Below, in pieces: positions 62,863 through 64,000 of a stretch of 64,000 bases of DNA (the first letter of the stretch is position 1; every line of letters begins with the position of its first letter). The notes beneath the pieces were generated by a model that saw only the letters and a program-made list of their open reading frames with translations, was not told the DNA's origin and did not search any database. The stretch is taken from assembly GCF_011303755.1 (NCBI RefSeq), contig NZ_CP049885.1, positions 850,001 to 914,000 on the forward strand, read 5' to 3'. The stretch comes from Acidovorax sp. HDW3. GTDB taxonomy: Bacteria; Pseudomonadota; Gammaproteobacteria; Burkholderiales; Burkholderiaceae_C. The position numbers and the translations under genes were made by a program.

Positions 62863-63960
62863 ATGAGCGGCAACACCCTCGGCACCCTGTTTTGCGTCAC
62901 CAACTTTGGCGAGTCCCACGGCCCGGCGATCGGCTGCGTCATCGACGGCTGCCCGCCGGGCATGGCCCTGTCCGAGGCCGACATCCAGCACGACCTGGAC
63001 CGGCGCCGCCCCGGCACCAGCCGCCACGTAACGCAGAGGAGCGAGCCCGACGCGGTCGAAATCCTCTCGGGCGTGTACGAAGGCCGCACCACGGGCGCGC
63101 CGATTGCGCTCTTGATCCGCAACCAGGACCAGCGCAGCAAGGACTACGGCGAGATCGCGCAGCAGTTTCGCCCCGGCCACGCCGATTACGCCTACTGGCA
63201 CAAATACGGCATCCGCGATCCGCGCGGTGGCGGGCGCTCCTCGGCACGCCTGACGGCGCCCACCGTCGCCGCCGGCGCCGTGGCCAAGAAATGGCTGCGC
63301 GAGAAATACGGCACTGAGTTTCGTGCCTGCATGACGCAGCTCGGCGAGCTGCCCATCGCTTTTGAGGACTGGGCGCATGTGCCGCACAACCCGTTCTTCG
63401 CCCCGGTGGCCGACGTGCAGCGCTACGAGGATTACATGGATGCCCTGCGCAAGGCGCACGACTCGTGCGGCGCGCGCCTGCGGGTGCAGGCCACGGGCGT
63501 GCCCGTGGGCCTGGGCGAGCCGCTGTACGACCGGCTCGACGCAGCAATAGCCCACGCCATGATGGGCCTGAACGCCGTCAAGGGCGTGGAGATTGGCGCT
63601 GGCTTTGCCAGCGCCGCGCAGCGCGGCACGGTGCACGGCGACGCGCTCACGCCCGAGGGCTTTGCCAGCAACCACGCCGGCGGCATCCTGGGCGGCATCA
63701 GCACCGGGCAGGACATCGAGGTCAGCATTGCCATCAAGCCCACCAGCTCCATCCTGAGCCCGCGCGACTCGATCGACATCCACGGCCAGCCGGTGCAAGT
63801 CGTCACCAAGGGCCGGCACGACCCCTGCGTCGGCATCCGCGCCGCACCGATTGCCGAGGCGCTGCTGGCGCTGGTGGTGATGGACCACGCGCTGCGCCAG
63901 CGCGCGCAGTGCGCTGATGTGCACCAAGCCGTGGGCCCGATCGCGGCCGCCCGGCCATGA
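62863..63960 (+). CDS. aroC: Chorismate synthase
   Basis: A 365-residue enzyme that converts EPSP to chorismate with reduced FMN, the last common step of aromatic amino-acid synthesis. Signature 1 is [18 protein letters not shown] near residue 17. Others are [45 protein letters not shown] and [17 protein letters not shown]. Full length. The stop overlaps the next start by ATGA. Confidence 0.97.
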   Translation: MSGNTLGTLFCVTNFGESHGPAIGCVIDGCPPGMALSEADIQHDLDRRRPGTSRHVTQRSEPDAVEILSGVYEGRTTGAPIALLIRNQDQRSKDYGEIAQQFRPGHADYAYWHKYGIRDPRGGGRSSARLTAPTVAAGAVAKKWLREKYGTEFRACMTQLGELPIAFEDWAHVPHNPFFAPVADVQRYEDYMDALRKAHDSCGARLRVQATGVPVGLGEPLYDRLDAAIAHAMMGLNAVKGVEIGAGFASAAQRGTVHGDALTPEGFASNHAGGILGGISTGQDIEVSIAIKPTSSILSPRDSIDIHGQPVQVVTKGRHDPCVGIRAAPIAEALLALVVMDHALRQRAQCADVHQAVGPIAAARP

Positions 63961-64000
63961 GGCGTCAGCGCGCACACGCTGCCGCCCTGGCCCTGGCGGC
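63957..64000 (+). CDS. Start of next gene, cut by window edge
   Basis: ATG at 63957 overlaps the aroC stop (ATGA) and opens [14 protein letters not shown]. In related genomes a membrane transporter often follows aroC, but 14 codons are too few to identify it. Confidence 0.45.
   Translation, partial: MRRQRAHAAALALA

Overview
This is a GC-rich chromosomal segment from a betaproteobacterium of the order Burkholderiales, most likely family Comamonadaceae (Acidovorax/Comamonas-like). Three observations support this: the rRNA operon tail with a tRNA-Ala ahead of 23S, the protein set, and many copies of a GCGCTT-N7-AAGCGC intergenic repeat that I associate with this family. The species cannot be named from sequence alone.

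Layout. 1-3530: end of an rrn operon (tRNA-Ala 3' end, spacer with boxA-like signal, 23S, 5S, strong terminator). 3555-8884: rsuA, then a tight run of envelope-type genes (YVTN propeller, polysaccharide deacetylase, fatty acid hydroxylase, EI24 protein) and a CinA-like protein. 8834-13647: nitrogen-control locus glnA, a small exported protein, ntrB and ntrC, with a perfect NtrC palindrome and a sigma-54 promoter ahead of glnA. 13877-17129: GT39-type glycosyltransferase, xth, cheZ, cheY. 17168-19291: recD, now the last gene of an apparent tetR-lipoprotein-recD operon.

22152-33866: two adjacent multidrug-type ABC exporter loci. One resembles the E. coli cecR/ybhGFSR set and looks intact. The other resembles yhiI/rbbA/yhhJ with an added outer-membrane factor, and carries a -1 frameshift in the HlyD gene and an in-frame amber codon in the last permease. 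33918-37592: universal stress protein, an IS481-family element, an AbiE-type toxin-antitoxin pair in reversed order with a palindromic operator, and a 159-bp MITE-like element lying across the 3' end of recB. 37584-47665: recB and recC, separated from each other by two Fic genes and from recD by about 18 kb. 47718-50207: a GmrSD-like (DUF262/DUF1524) nuclease.

50444-54415: a four-gene, translationally coupled cassette (DUF3348, DUF802, OmpA/MotB, DUF2894). The two central proteins look like a MotAB/ZorAB-type ion-driven stator unit with a very long coiled-coil tail; this is the best candidate for a poorly described system here. 54405-64000 returns to ordinary genes: chemoreceptor, small coiled-coil protein behind a Fur box, folA, DUF4337, thyA, FAD oxidase, DUF2069, yihY, alpha/beta hydrolase, CBS protein, aroC and the first codons of another gene.

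Recurring themes: the family repeat has been absorbed into coding sequence at least three times (deacetylase signal peptide, RecB tail, RecC linker). The 34.5-54.4 kb stretch groups DNA-repair, toxin-antitoxin, Fic, restriction-like and stator-like genes in a defence-island fashion.
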